In this document: positions 22,741 to 36,010 of the stretch, piece after piece | How the letters are laid out: each line of letters begins with the position of its first letter | Numbering within the stretch: the stretch's first letter is position 1 | NCBI GenBank assembly: GCA_030533445.1 | Contig: CM060083.1 | Location: 30,385,666 to 30,449,665 of the forward strand | Reading direction: 5' to 3' | DNA from: Cyprinodon diabolis | Taxonomy: Eukaryota > Chordata > Actinopteri > Cyprinodontiformes > Cyprinodontidae | DNA: 64,000 nucleotides | The notes under the pieces: model-generated | Seen by the model: the letters and a program-made list of their open reading frames with translations, nothing else | Databases searched by the model: none | What the model was told of the DNA's origin: nothing | Translations under genes and position numbers: made by a program

Positions 22741-25700
22741 TGTATTAGCATTTAACTGATTACATTTCTAGGACTACTGGTTGCAGTAGGGTTTTGAGGT
22801 GTGACTGAGCCATGCCTGGATTACCTTTTATATGTTTTTCTAGAAATTGCATTTCCTTAGTACTACCTTTATCAGCGTTCTTTGCTCAAATGTGTCCTTG
22901 TTCCCTGTATAAGTTGGACTACACCTCAGCATCTCTTGTAAGCAGTTATGTTGACCGAATCTAAAGGCCTTGTAATTGAAAGCACATAGTGTATAATAGG
23001 AGCCGTAAGGAACCTGTGGTGTCCTTTTAGGTTTTTTTATTTTTTTATAGGTAATCTGATGGAGTGTTCACTATACCCCAGACTGATAATATGCCTTAGG
23101 TTTGTGTACTTTGCCACAGTAATGTGGTTCAATTGGCATATTAAACCCAAGAACTCAAGATGTTCACAGCCAAGTATAAAACAGCCAGGATGAAAATCAG
23201 TTCATTTAAATCTGAGACCATCATTGCCATCTAGTAAAGGTAACCATTGCCTTTACAACCTGAGTCTTGCACATGTGTGATTGTAGGTTGGAGCAGGAGA
23301 TCAACAGATTTGTGTCTCATCTGCAATAATGTCAAGATTTGCTCTTCTATTGTGGTGAAAAACGAGCAGAGCTTAAAAGAAATAATTTCAATTTAACTCT
23401 ACATTTTTTCTTGACCCAATCTCTTCATCGCTACACATAATTCATGACCAAAATAATGAGATTATGAATGGAGCAGTTAAAATAAGCTTCCTCACTTGGT
23501 TGCCTTGGAACATCCATAGACATTACTGAAGCACTCCCATCCTCTGGAGTTTGGAGTAAAACTGCTTCTTCGCCATAGAAAACAGATCATTTAAGTCTAT
23601 TTAGGTACCTCCCTTTTAACGTTTTCCATGCATAGCTGACTTTGAGGAGACCATGGAGCTGAGTAACTACTTGCTGGCAAGACTATTTATATTATCCTCT
23701 GAAAAACATTTGGCATTAACCTGTTGCAAACCAATCTCAGATAAATCAACGGGAAATTGAATGGATAGAAAAATGTGTGATTAAAAATTCTTAAAATTGT
23801 AAAGTTGGGCAGTTTTCTAGTGCTAAATCATTTATCTAGCTTGAATATTCAATACATGACTATAATCATTTATTTTATTTATTTTTAATGAAATCTATTA
23901 AATAAAAACCTACTTTTTCTGAGAGTAAAATCAGTTGTGTTAAAACAAGGCTTACTCTTAAGAGTGTCCAATCAAAAAGCTGAAAAACAATCTGTCTGTG
24001 GAGACTCACTTTCAGAGATGAAGACATAACATTTCTGTGCAGTGCAGGGAGGTCAACTCAGACCACCTGTCATAGCCACCCAAGTAACTAATTAATGCTC
24101 AGGGCAGTCCGTCTAATTTTTCAACAAAATTATTTTAAATAATATCAATGCTGATAGAATATTCAAATACAATAAATTTGTACTGAATATATGCAGTGAA
24201 TAAATTATAGGATATAGAGATTTGAAGTGTGCTATAGATATCTCACTGACAGGAGCTGTCACTATCACTGTGGTAACATTCCTTAAAACTCTCCTTCACT
24301 GAAATCAATTGGATATTGAATGGCTTTCTTTTAAAGTCTTTCTCTAAAATAGTACTGCTGAGGACTTTCTCATGCATTGATAATCTAGTGGCCCTTCAAT
24401 GATTCAAAAAGCACTGAGGGGTGAGACAGCCAAGAGCTCAAGTTCTTTAGAGATTTTAAAAATTTCAGTAAACTAAAGCCAAATTTAGAGTAGCACACCA
24501 CTTACCATCTTCACCTCCTTTGCCTGATCTTGAGGAAAGTTGCATTCAAAGTAAGTAAAGTTACTAGCATGGGAGCAAATTACACATGTCTTAGAGAATT
24601 GAAAAGATCTGAATGTTTTTGTTGCTATGTCGATGGAAATGTTTGTGTAAAGTGGATGATAAGGAAGCAGTGAAAAAAATAACATGAAACAGGGATCCAA
24701 TCTGCATTTTCTAGGTAATAATAATTTGCAGTTTTTCAGCAAGAAAATACTGGTACTGTTTGGCCCATTAACTGAAAATATAATAAGAAATACATTCCTT
24801 CTGATAACATGCTAACATGTTAGCTGATTGGTCTGCAAAGCCAATGTTGCAGACCCCTTACTTAATATACCAAACAATGCACTGTTGCCCTGCTGTTGCT
24901 ATTGTTATTTGTATGTTTCTTTTTTTAATGTCCCCACTAAAAAAAAACACTGCACCCACCCAAATCAGGGTATGAAAAGACAATGGCGACTTTCTCAAGT
25001 TTTATGACATTTCGTTTATTTTCTTTTTATGTATAGCTTTAGGTTTTTCTATCATTTTCTGTTTTCTTTTCGTCTGTTGCACCTGGAGAAAGGTTACCAA
25101 TAATAATATTATTATATTATATAGCATTATTAGTGATCTTTGCAGATGACCTGCAACCCGCCCGTGCACTATAGGAACATGTTAAAATAAATTGCATGTA
25201 CAGTTATTTGCCCCTTATTTGTAATCTTTGAAGATCAAACCCTAAGTGGACTCTACTAACTGCTAAGAATGGTGGTTGCATTTTACAAAGGGGAATGTTT
25301 TTTTTAGCCAGTTTTACTTAAGTGAATGAAATGATAAAAGACGAGTACCTCCAAATAATTAAAAATGAACCTTAAATCGGCATTTCAATGACTGAGTTAA
25401 AAAATACAGCTGTGACTCATTAAGAATATTAGTCATCTTGCAATAAGACAACTCTGGTTTTGTGTCTAACCTCCTCTCCTGTAACATAAGGAAGCACTTA
25501 ACATTAACCTGTTTACCAAACTCAGAAAAAAGTATAGATGTGTGCCTATGTGAGACTAAGTGAATGTGGTTCCAGTGTAAAGCCCTTTAAGTGGTCCGGT
25601 GGTCTGCAGTCATCTAGAAAGCCACTATAAATTCACATTAACATTATATAGCTGGAAAATGATTGCAAAGTCGTGACCATCAATCTTATTGAAAATATTC

Positions 25701-25929
25701 ATTAAAAGCATATCTGTGGAAGAACATGAACCAATGTAAATTAACTCTACCAGTTCTTCGAACAGCAGTTACTGTACATAACTAAGTAGAACTATGGCAG
25801 AAATTTGGTCATTAAACTGTAATGGAAATGCAACTTGCTAGAAAAAAAATTGCCATGAGAAAAATCACTTCTAAGTTCAAAGAATCAAAACTGCAAATAA
25901 AAAATTTGATTTATATTCTATTAGAATGT
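22741..25929. other. Non-coding stretch, nothing recognised
   Basis: About 3.2 kb of AT-rich DNA with no supported gene or named repeat. A small AT palindrome (TAATAATATTATTA) lies near 25102. Confidence 0.55.
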
Positions 25930-26290
25930 GTCACTGAAAGTTATTACAGTTACAGTTATTATACCCTGTTAAATACACAGTGGGGAAGGCTTGGAATTAC
26001 AGCTATAAGACTGTCTATACAATTGGTTTTTGCATGTTCCAACTGTAATCTTAATAATCTATTTTAGGTAGGGATCTCAAACACTTCCATCATCCTAATC
26101 TTTATCTTTCTCTACATGTTTTCTATCAGATTCAAGTCAGGACTCTGCCTGGGCCCCTCAAAAAGATAAGAATATCACTTTATATCCAGCCCAGTAGTAT
26201 GAATAATTCTAGGCTTTGCTGTTAATGCAGTGGTTTAAGAACTGTTAAGCAAGTCCTGATCTGAAACTTTTTCTGACCATCTTAACTGTT
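25930..26290 (-). pseudogene. Decayed Tc1-like element (relic C)
   Basis: On the minus strand it carries the eroded C-terminal part of a Tc1-like transposase. The plus-strand words GGAATTACAGCTATAAG (about 25,993) and TTTTCTATCAGATTCAAGTCAGGACTC (split at about 26,120) correspond to the terminal 'AAVIxxK'-type region and to the reverse of the SPDLNPIE catalytic-Glu region. Stops and indels interrupt it. No ITR end is clear. It probably belongs to the same old family as the relics at 8.1 and 16.9 kb. Confidence 0.45.
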
Positions 26291-29200
26291 AAGTACAACA
26301 GTGAAGAATGCAATGCAACAGATTGAAAAAATATGTCCGCATGGCCAGACAAATAAAGAAGAAAGAGTGACAATTGATCAGAAATGTTCCATTATAGGGC
26401 ATTTTGTATTCCGCTGCAAAAATAATGGAAGCAGAGGACCAATTAATCAGGCACTTGTTTACCAATCTCTGAGCTTTCTGTGTTCATTAGTCTGTCGAAG
26501 CGTCACTCTATGGCACTGGGGATATGTGCAGGAGAGAAGATCTATCTACACGCTATGGGTGACATCCAGAGATTTACAAGCCAGAGCGTGCTGTGCTCCG
26601 CATTCTCCTGCTCCCCTTAGACAATAAACGACTCCTTACGAATTCATATCGGTCTCCTGTTTCTTGTAGGCAAAAACAGCAGCGGTTATACTTAAAACTA
26701 AACTGTGGTTCCAAAACAGCCCATAAACTAAAAAGATCATAAAGGAGGAGAAAAGCTGGAGGGAAAATCTAGCTATGCAAAAAAATATAAAAATGTATCT
26801 AACAGAATAATACATGAGCATGTATAAGACAATTTCTGCTTTGTACTGCTCTTTTGAATAAGCCATGACCATAACAATTTAAACGTACCCAGAAAACATT
26901 GTATAAAGTGATAGGTTGAAAAGCTTCAGAAATTTAAACTGCTACCGGTACTCATCACATGATGAATCCACGATAACTTTATGTCCCTTTCCTATAATAT
27001 AAGAGAAAATGTTCTTCTTTTGTCAGGAGGCCAGTTGCATTGATGATCATTCTCCACAGACCATTACCTCACTCATTTGAAGAGCAAAAAAGTGCAGCAG
27101 AGGATGTGAATTGTCAAAGAGAGGCATTATATAAAAGTCTGGTTAGACAGCTGAAAACCAAACATCACACTTAGGTAAGCCTTCCTGTTTGCCTTGCGGA
27201 ACAAGACATTAGTCCTCTACTGGAAGGAGTTCAGTGTGGGCTAAATGCTGTGAGTGAATGATGAATAATTCAGACTGGGGGGTAAGTGGGATCAGTTCCT
27301 TGTATGCACAGGGCAGATTAGCCACTGGTGGCCCCTGACAGATGGAGGCCTCACAGCCCAGTGCAACAGAGACCCAAGAGAATATCAGGTGTCACCTCAT
27401 TACACACTTCATAGACCTCAACTTCCACTGTTGACTCGTCTGATTGGGATAACTATATCCAATATTTTTAAAAGCATTGCTGAAGTAACTTATTTATCAG
27501 AACAATTTCATTTTAGCAGCTAGCCGTCGGATCACCTTTATTGACCATTAATTATCCTGGTTTTCCTAAATCCTGGCCAAGAAAATAGAGGTTTCTATTT
27601 TATTTGCTGTCAACAGGCTGCTAAGTTCCTGCAGCATAAGCTGGTGGCTTTGTCTGATCGACAATATCCATTATTTTCTTAAAAGTAAAAAAGAAAAACA
27701 AAATTTTAGATGTGTTTACAATGTCTAATTGTGCCAACTCTTTTTTTTTCTCCTTTTTTTTGAGGATTTGACTTTTTACATTTTCTTTTCGGTTTCCATT
27801 ATTTTCATAAAACATGCATTAAGTAAACTTATTAATGAAATATCCTGTATAATGCTTTGCTAAGCCTTTTAAAGTCACCCATAGGCAACAATAAAATGAT
27901 TAATGCCTGTCCCACTACAAAGTATAAATTTGACATAAAAATATGGCTGCTTTTTTCCATACTGGAAGAAAGACACTTGGCTTCAAAGGGAACCCATTAT
28001 TTTGAGTGATGCATGAATTAAGTGAAATACCACTTTGTGCATTATTTTGATCAAGTATTACAACGTAGTTTAAAGTTTAAAACACTTGATTTTGCACAAT
28101 ATTGCTCCTTTTAAGGTTTCTAACGTAACTTCTGTAAAGCCCATAAGATTCTAGCTGCCTGTTCCCCTGGATAATTCTTAATAGATTAGACAGTAATTTA
28201 CAGATATCTTAATGAAAATCCATAAGGACAGGCTACTTCCAATGACAGTCAAGAGCATTCAACCTCTAAAAAAATGTATAGCTTATATTTATAACGGAAT
28301 TACTTTCTCTACCCAGAGACGCTTTTTTTAACATATCAAGAAATATTTGGGGAAGACTAAAAATGTGTGACCTGCAAAACCTAATCTCCAACTTTTCTCC
28401 AATCATTTTAGAAAGGAAAGAAACTGAACTTGCCGAATGCAGCAAAATACGAAGCATATGATTAATCAGTGTTTTTTGTCCAAGAGAAAAATGAATACCT
28501 CTTTTTCTGAATATTAATCAGACTCACACAATGATGCAAAATCTACTTATTGGATGAGCAGACAATTTACCACATCAGGAGAGATGGATCATAAATTATT
28601 GCAGCAATGCCACTTGAAAAGGCATGTTTTATGTTATATAACTTGCATATATGTAAGAGCTGTTTTGTAATTTATGGGTTGAAAAAAGCAATATCTTTTT
28701 TTATTATTATCTTAATTTACAAAAGTAAGCATAAAAGAAGAGAAAATGGATCACATACCTTAAAATAAAAAAAAGTGTTGTATCAAATTAAGGTGATTTT
28801 TAAAACACAAAGAAAACATTGCAAGAAATAAGCTCAAAGATGGGCTTCAATCTGTTATATGCTATCTATCACCAGGTTCCTTTCCTTCTCTCTTAAAACA
28901 GGCTGCTGAACTGTAAACGACCTCAAAGCGATGACAGCAGGGAGCTGCAAAAGAATATGGCCCCAGTGTTTACCTGCTTGTCTTTTTCTGCTGTGTCAGA
29001 TCGCAAGCCCCCACCCGAGGCCTGACTGACAAAGGCCCTGTGGGGTGGAAGGGAGAAGCTGGCTCGACGGAAGGATGGATGTCCTATCCATCAAGGGAGC
29101 CCTTTCTGGTGGGCTAAGGAGTCGACATGTAGTGGTGAGGGAAAGATGGTCAGTAAGGAGTCAGCACTCTTTGACTCCAGCAGATCCATCATCTAGACAA

Positions 29201-32200
29201 GAGCAGCCTAGAATCTGTCTGTGTGGTGACAGCAGGCAGAATGGCTTATTCCACTTAGGGTGAAGAGAAATGTGCTGACCAGTGGAAAACCATTGTAAAA
29301 TGGCCTGGTCAAGATATTTAGATCATTTGCTGGAAGCAAAACAATAAAACAAATGGTATGAAGGAAGAATATGCAGAGTTGAACGGAAAGTCTAATTAAC
29401 AGAATGTATCTTGATTCACTAAGTATTATAACCTAAAAAATGGACCAAAGAAACTGTCTGTTTGTTGTTAATGCAATTCCTTGCCTGAGATTTTTAAGCA
29501 TTTTGGAACACAACAGAAAATAAGCTATTTGATCAATTAGTTTAAAGTGCTTCTATAGTAAAATATTTATTTGCCAACAAATCTAAATTAAGTCAGGGAT
29601 GGTATAACTGGCTTTGGTATTTCCATCACTGACAAACATCATTCTGCTGTTGCAAAATGTAAATATAAAACTTCATACTATATTATACAGCTCTATTTTC
29701 TATGTCTTTATTTAAAAAGCATGATTACATTACATTGAAAGTTATTATGTATGTCATCTCTATACCCATTGATATAGAGACATAACTGATTCTGGGAAAA
29801 AAAAAATTCCCACTTGTTTTAACTCTATTTTAAATAGAAAGAACTAAAAAAATGATGTGAGTAACTCAAGATATCTTTAGATGGCATATGGTACAATCTG
29901 GTGCAATAATGGTACAATCTCTTCATGTTGTTCTCCAGTCTCATGTTTACAGGCAAGAACGGAGGGCGTGAATGTATGTTCAGTGCTCAACTGGAGAACT
30001 TTCGCTTATTGCTTCTTTAAATGTAAAAGAGATTCCACAGAAAAGCTGGAGTGACTCTACTTCTCTTCAGTTGTAGAGAATATAAGTACAGAGGACCCCT
30101 TCAGCCACTTATTACCACACACAATAGGCTTTGCTCTGCCAAATAATGCAGACTCAGCAGTTTCACAAATACTTCTAACCGGGAAAGGCACATAAGGTCA
30201 CAATGTGGAAAATCAGGGAGCACTTCCCATCATTCTTATTAGGGTAATGCTGTTTAATAACTAGGGTTAGTAGGCTAGCAGTGGCGTATTCAACATCTAG
30301 ATTTATCAGCAATAGATATTATTGTTGCTCTCATGCTTTTAATAACTAAAATCAGAATCATGTAATATGTTTTGTTGTAAGGTAAAATGGGTCAATGAAA
30401 AGATGTTTCGACAATACTTTGGCTTCCAGTGGTGAAACTGCAGTAAAGTGTGGGTATATAGTTTGCAAAAACAAACTTGAGGTTGTTAAAAAACAGCTAC
30501 CAAAGCAATTGTAAAATGTTCAGCCATAAAAGTCTATCATTCCAATAATTTTCAAGTCTAGACAAACAAATGTTGCCAACAAAGTATGACGCTCGGTATA
30601 TTAGAACCTGATTTGATCAAAATATTACTGTTAAGAATGTACATGACTACTGTATATTTCTTTCTTTTATGTCAATATCTTGCTTCTGACAGTCTCCAAA
30701 ACACTTATGCGTTAAACCAACATTGTCATCATTGTCAGGTATGACCTGTAGTGAGACTATGTCTGCTGTGCCTAGTTAAGAGCATTGTCATCAACCACAT
30801 CAATGCTGAGTTTAACATTTTCTTAATTAACATCTATTTTTTTTAATCAATGCATTCTTTAAATCAAAAGTTTCAGCAGATGTCAACCAAATTGTAATGT
30901 GATGAGAAAGCAGATGTAGAGATAAATCAGACGCCAAAGCAATAAGAAAAGGAATAGTCTTGTCACCTCATTTTTGAAGTCAAACCATTACTAAAAAACT
31001 GGAGGCCAACTTTTGTAAAGTGGACTAAACAGTGAAATAAAAACTCCTTGTAACACTTAACAGTTGACATTCAGTTTTTTTCCTCCATTTCTCTAAGAAA
31101 ACGTGACTTGCCAACTTCAAAGAACCTACAAATCTTTCAGTTACTAATCCTTCAACACTTCAAAGGAAGAGAAAACTTGTTAAGTGCTCTGTCTTTTTGG
31201 GTGTAGGTGCAGATATACCCTCGTACATGCAGGTAATGCTGAAGGCTTGAAATTCATGTTGTGGAGAAGAACCATTATGACGTAAGCTAATTAAACTCAG
31301 CCCTCAGCCCTGAACTCTGCAGGCAGAAAGCTTTTCATAAAGCGGCCCTCCACCTCCACTCAATTTCAATCAATCATCTATTCATTCTGTCTTAGACTAC
31401 AGAGTCTAGCTTTGCTATCACTAGTAATGTATTAATGAGGATTTTTACACATGCCTTTCTCATTTCTGCAGTGACATCTGAACGCCACGGCAGCTTTAGC
31501 TCCTGCTAGAGAACAGCAATGTATATTATAATGTACTCCAACCACTATTTGAGTCTCACCCCTCTTGGAATCAATTATTTTGCATGTGCTTTTTCATACT
31601 GGATCTTGGACTACAATTTATTATTTTCACAACTTTGCTGGAAGGTGCTTACTTGCTTACCCCCATTACATCCTTGTTTGCCCATTGCACAGATGTGCAG
31701 CATAATACTTTATTGTGGTTACACAGTGTCGTTACTTTAAATAACCAGAGAAAAAAATCAAGCGTAAAACAGAAAAATTATAATTAAGAAAAACTTTGTA
31801 TGCGACTGGAAAGAGCTACTGGAGTATGCATTTTAAAAAAAGTCATATAATGTCCCTATACCATTTTCAAAATATTTAAAGTTATATCTAACAAAAATAA
31901 AAAATAAAAATGAAACGATTTTCTTTCCTTGAAGGTAATTTATTAATCAGAATGTCATGATGAATTTTATTTTGTAGACATTTTATATTTGAAAATGAAA
32001 AAAAGGACACACACAGTGAGATTAAAACCCTATTGCATCAGTTTAACATGAGAGTAGTCCAAAAGGGAAGCCAGGAGTCATAAAACTCATTAAAGAAGAA
32101 GCAGAGAAGAAAAGCTGAAGAACATTTTCATCTGTAAGGGTATGACGCAAGGGGATCAAGTACTCACAACAAGGATTACTTTATGCTCTGTCATCGCCCA

Positions 32201-32396
32201 GTGATACTCGTAGAGGTTCCTTTTATTTTTTTGCTGTAGGCAAGAAAGTGCAGGACACACAATGCGATGCTGCTCATCTTGTGCAGACACAGGTTTTACA
32301 GTGTGACAAACAATGAATCATCCAAATCTCAACCAAATACAAATTATTTTTGTGTACAGGAAACAAGGCTAGATACCAGAATCTTAAAATTATGCT

Positions 32397-32398
<2 letters not shown>
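26291..32398. other. Long gene-free stretch; possible regulatory DNA
   Basis: No exon, RNA or clear mobile element in about 6.1 kb. Two parts are less AT-rich and repeat-free: 26,380-26,640 (with CCAATTAATCAGG) and 27,040-27,410. A third, 28,880-29,280, is similar but less striking, and 31,260-31,500 contains GCTAATTAAACTCAGCC. Such blocks with homeodomain-type TAATTA cores are what conserved non-coding enhancers look like, but this cannot be shown from one sequence. Confidence 0.3.
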
Positions 32399-32431
<33 letters not shown>

Positions 32432-32471
32432 AACACCCCCCCCCCCCCCACACACACACACACACACACAA
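32399..32471. repeat. Compound (AC)n-C14-(CA)n microsatellite
   Basis: An AC run 32399-32427, an AAACAAAC spacer, C14 at 32436-32449, then a CA run to 32471. A second short ACACAC run lies at about 32544-32554. The cysteine/valine-rich frames here are products of the repeat. Confidence 0.95.
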
Positions 32472-32747
32472 AATAAAAAAAAGGCCCTGAGTCAAACAGT
32501 AGAAAAAAAATGCAAAGAAACCAACAAAACAAAAAGAATGTATACACACACACAAAGGGGAAGGCTCTGGAAAGGAGTCTTGATTAAAGTCGGGAGGCTC
32601 AGCACATATTGGGATGAAAATATTAATCACATTTTCAGTCAATTTTTCACAAGAATCAAAGCAGAATAAAGAATATCTAGCTGGTTTGCAACCTTGTTGC
32701 ATGTGCATCTGAATCTGAGTATCAGTAAAACTGCATTGGCAGCTGAG

Positions 32748-32960
32748 CAGAGATGGGAAGTAACGAAGTACAAATACTTCGTTACTGTACTCAAGTAGAT
32801 TTTTCTGATATTTTTACTTTGCTTTACTACTTATTTTTATGGCGACTTTTTACTTCTACTCCTTACATTTTTACACAAATATCTGTACTTTCTAGTCCTT
32901 ACATTTTTACACAAATATCTGTACTTTCTACTCCTTACATTTTAAAAAATTGGCTCGTTA
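32748..32960 (+). mobile_element. hAT-type element, left end only
   Basis: It begins CAGAGATGGGAAGTAACG, a CAGRG-type terminus typical of hAT elements and of a fish family I recognise. A perfect 11-bp inverted repeat with a 4-nt loop follows (32760-32770 and 32775-32785, arms GTAACGAAGTA). Then comes TACTTT/TTACTTYTACTCC-rich sequence with a 36-bp tandem duplication. I cannot find the matching right end (it would read ...TTACTTCCCATCTCTG), so the element is truncated or decayed beyond about 32,960. Confidence 0.55.
32859..32942. repeat. 36-bp tandem repeat, 2.3 copies
   Basis: Copies at 32859-32894 and 32895-32930 differ by one base, and a third copy of 12 bp follows. It lies inside the hAT-type left end. 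Confidence 0.9.
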
Positions 32961-35798
32961 CTACTAGCATTATTTTGCAAAAAGGAATTTGTATATTTTT
33001 AAAATGTAATATTCTGCCTATTGTAAAATGACAAAAAGTTATTGTTCTGTTTATTCTAAACAAGAGTTTAGTTGATTTGAATGTCAGATTGTTGTGAATG
33101 TAATCATAGCATAGGGAAAGGACATACAAGTAGGACTGCCTTTATTCATAAATGTCAGTTTAACGCAAACATGGTAGAAAAGTCATATTTGTATTCTACT
33201 TTTATCTACTCATTTTAGGTCTGTTATTTAATATACTTAAAAAGATGGGGGAAGTGTTAAAGGTTTAAAACTTGCACTAAAACATTGTGACTGGGGCTAT
33301 ATTGACTAGATTTAAACAATTGAAATGTTTTAATTATATTATATTACAGTTTATGTTTTAAGGAAGTAACAATAATTAAAGAAAACACAACATTCTGTTT
33401 AGATAACCCAGCAAATAAGGAAAGTTATTTAATCAAAGGAATAAAACCGAAAGTAAGGTCAAATGTTTTATTTCTACACCTACAACATGTGACTGTACTT
33501 CTTCACCAGCAGCAATTTAAACAACCACCTGATGAGGGAGAAGCCACAATAATTCTTATGAAAATATCCGCTGAAGATTATCTTTTTTATATTATTCATA
33601 ACAGAACTGAAAAACAATTCAACAAAATTGTATTATGCTTTGATCCAATGCCAAATCTTAAGTAAATTCTATATGGTTTATACAATACCTTGTAATAAGG
33701 GGCACAATGTATAAATGTAACAGATGTTTAATGAAATGTCACTTTAACGGATAAATGCAATTCTAAAGCCATGTAAATAAATATATAATATATCTATAAA
33801 AGAGCTTAAGTATATAGGTCCAGTTATTGCAGCACACATGATTACAGTATATAGTCGTTACGTTTGATGCAGGGACTTTAAAAAAAAAAAATCTAATTGC
33901 TGATTAAAATAAAAACCTATTACAGTACGTACATATCCAACAGAAATAAGTGGCCAATTTCTGATCTGTAGGTTTTAGAGATCTATGACATGCTGATCAT
34001 GATTCTCGTAGCTTTTTATTTAAGAAGCAAAACCAACAGTAAATATTAGCGTCTCTGGTGAACCTAAGATAAATTTCCACTAATGCAGACAATAAAACAA
34101 ATCAGTCTATCCAAACATCCATCTAAACCTTCACATAAATTCAGGGATTTCAAAAGCTGCCAACCATTCAGTTTGCAGGTTACTTAATTGAAAGTCAGAG
34201 GTAAAAAGTTTAAAACAATGAAACCAACCAACTTTGCTGTAGCATGTTTAACCTCTCTCATATCTACAGGGTCAATCTGTCTGGTAGCCAGTAGCTCCTT
34301 TTTTTTTTTTTTTTTACCCCAAAAGTTAGGTATGCAACATTTAAAAATGCATAAGTTTGCAATGCTTAATAGCAGAAAAATAAAAAAAAAAATAAAACCA
34401 GTTTATTTTAAACACATCTACTGAATAATTCCAACTTTTGCACTCTGTAACAACTTCCACATTTACAGTACAAGCGATGCTGTTATGATCTGGTAATGCT
34501 TAAAGGGCATTTACCTTCATTGGCCAATCACCAGTTAGCCTAAAAATGTAGCAGATGTTTGTTTTGGTGCACCTAAAGAAAGCAGCAAATGTCCTGCTGC
34601 TAAGGAAAAAAATAAATAACAAATAAGGAACATCATCAGCCAAATCACAATACCAATCTAGATCAGGGAACACTAATCAAAAGTATTTTTTTTAAAGGTA
34701 CATGGCATACATTTTTAAGGCTCCGAATGGACAAATGTCTACTCTGAAATACAGAATCCATATTGGCGACAACATCTGATCTTTATTCTATAGAGTTGAC
34801 TTCAGTGACTTTTCTCTTCTTATCTGTATTTCTTTGTTCAGTTCTCCAAATAAAAACAAAAAAAAACAAAACAAAAAAAGTATATGTATATGCCTAAAAT
34901 GAAGAACTCCAAGCTCAACCTGAAAATAAATGAGTTGGCTCCGACTAATTGAGCAGTAATCATGATGTGCCGTTTGTTTCTGTTAAGGAAACATCATTTG
35001 CTGATAAACATTTTTCTAATCACAGCTGCTGCAGGCACTGCTTCTCTGTTTAGTGCCAAGGTGACCTGAACAAAACAAGAAATAATGCGACATGAAATAG
35101 GGACACTGCCAGGAGCAAAACAGCCTGTCACGCTTCCTCAGTATGAGGAAATGATGAGTGCTACTTTGCAAATAAATCTGGCACCACAACTAATAAAAAG
35201 GTGGAAAAGCTAATCAATAGCTTTTCCCAAGTTACATTCGTCCCACTGCTAACGAGAAACTGGCCGGAGAATAGATGAGGCAGGAGATGCAAACCATTTC
35301 CTGTTGTGTAGATTATGAGGCAAGCACATCTCATAAAACTTGTCGTGACATCGTAAGTGATCACAGCAGGAAGTGTAATAAATACTCTGCACAAACCGAA
35401 GAAGTTCATCAAGGGGCCTTTGCAGAAAAGCTAAATTGAATTAAAATATGTGTAACCCAAATTAGAGATGAAAATGAGGCCTATCCTATTAAAAACAAAA
35501 TTGCAAGTTTTCAAATTACATTTAACTGAGTCCTGATGGGAAAAAACTAAAATTGCTTCCTCCAATTAATAATTAAGCTCTTAACAAGCTGGAAACAAGG
35601 CAAAGGTTTACAAGAGCTGCTATTTTATGTCACCCCTCATCCAGTGTCCCAAAGGGTTCTGACATTCAATTTGTATATAATTCCTGTACTTTTCAAGATT
35701 ACTTTTTAAATCAATTGTGCTCCTTTTTAGAAAAAATAAAAAGGGAAAATGTGTGTTTGCATAACAGGGGGTGGGAATTGTTTGGGGGAAGGGGGGGT
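32961..35798. other. Gene-free stretch; 34.9-35.4 kb possibly regulatory
   Basis: No gene or named repeat. The T16 run near 34,300 is a homopolymer. The part 34,930-35,420 is repeat-free and more complex than its surroundings (e.g. GACTAATTGAGCAGTAATCATG, split at 34,944, and AAGCTAATCAATAGCTTTTCCC at 35,208). It is a candidate conserved non-coding element. Confidence 0.3.
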
Positions 35799-35929
35799 GG
35801 AAGGAAGGACCTAATGAACAGTAGGAAGGAAGGACCTAATGAACAAGAAGGAAGGAAGGAAGGAAGGAAGGAAGGAAGGAAGGAAGGAAGGAAGGAAGGA
35901 AGGAAGGAAGGAAGGAAGGAAGGAAGGAA
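35799..35929. repeat. 25-bp duplication followed by (GAAG)21
   Basis: A 25-bp unit (GGAAGGAAGGACCTAATGAAC...) occurs at 35799-35823 and 35824-35848. An uninterrupted GAAG tetranucleotide run of about 83 bp (35847-35929) follows. The G-rich stretch just upstream (35,767-35,800) has several G runs. The EGRK-repeat open frames are simply this microsatellite. Confidence 0.95.
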
Positions 35930-36010
35930 ATATCCATATCCTTTTCTTTTATATTCACTTACCCAAACCTAAAAATATATTGAAACTATATTTTAAACAT
36001 CTTCTGACTG

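Noticed and set aside
32274..32708. 144-codon cysteine/valine-rich frame
   Set aside because: It is a translation of the AC/C microsatellite.
32859..32942. Short regularly spaced repeat, CRISPR-like at first sight
   Set aside because: Only 2.3 directly adjoining 36-bp units without spacers, in a eukaryotic transposon end.
35715..35972. EGRK-repeat protein-like frame
   Set aside because: It is a translation of the GAAG microsatellite.
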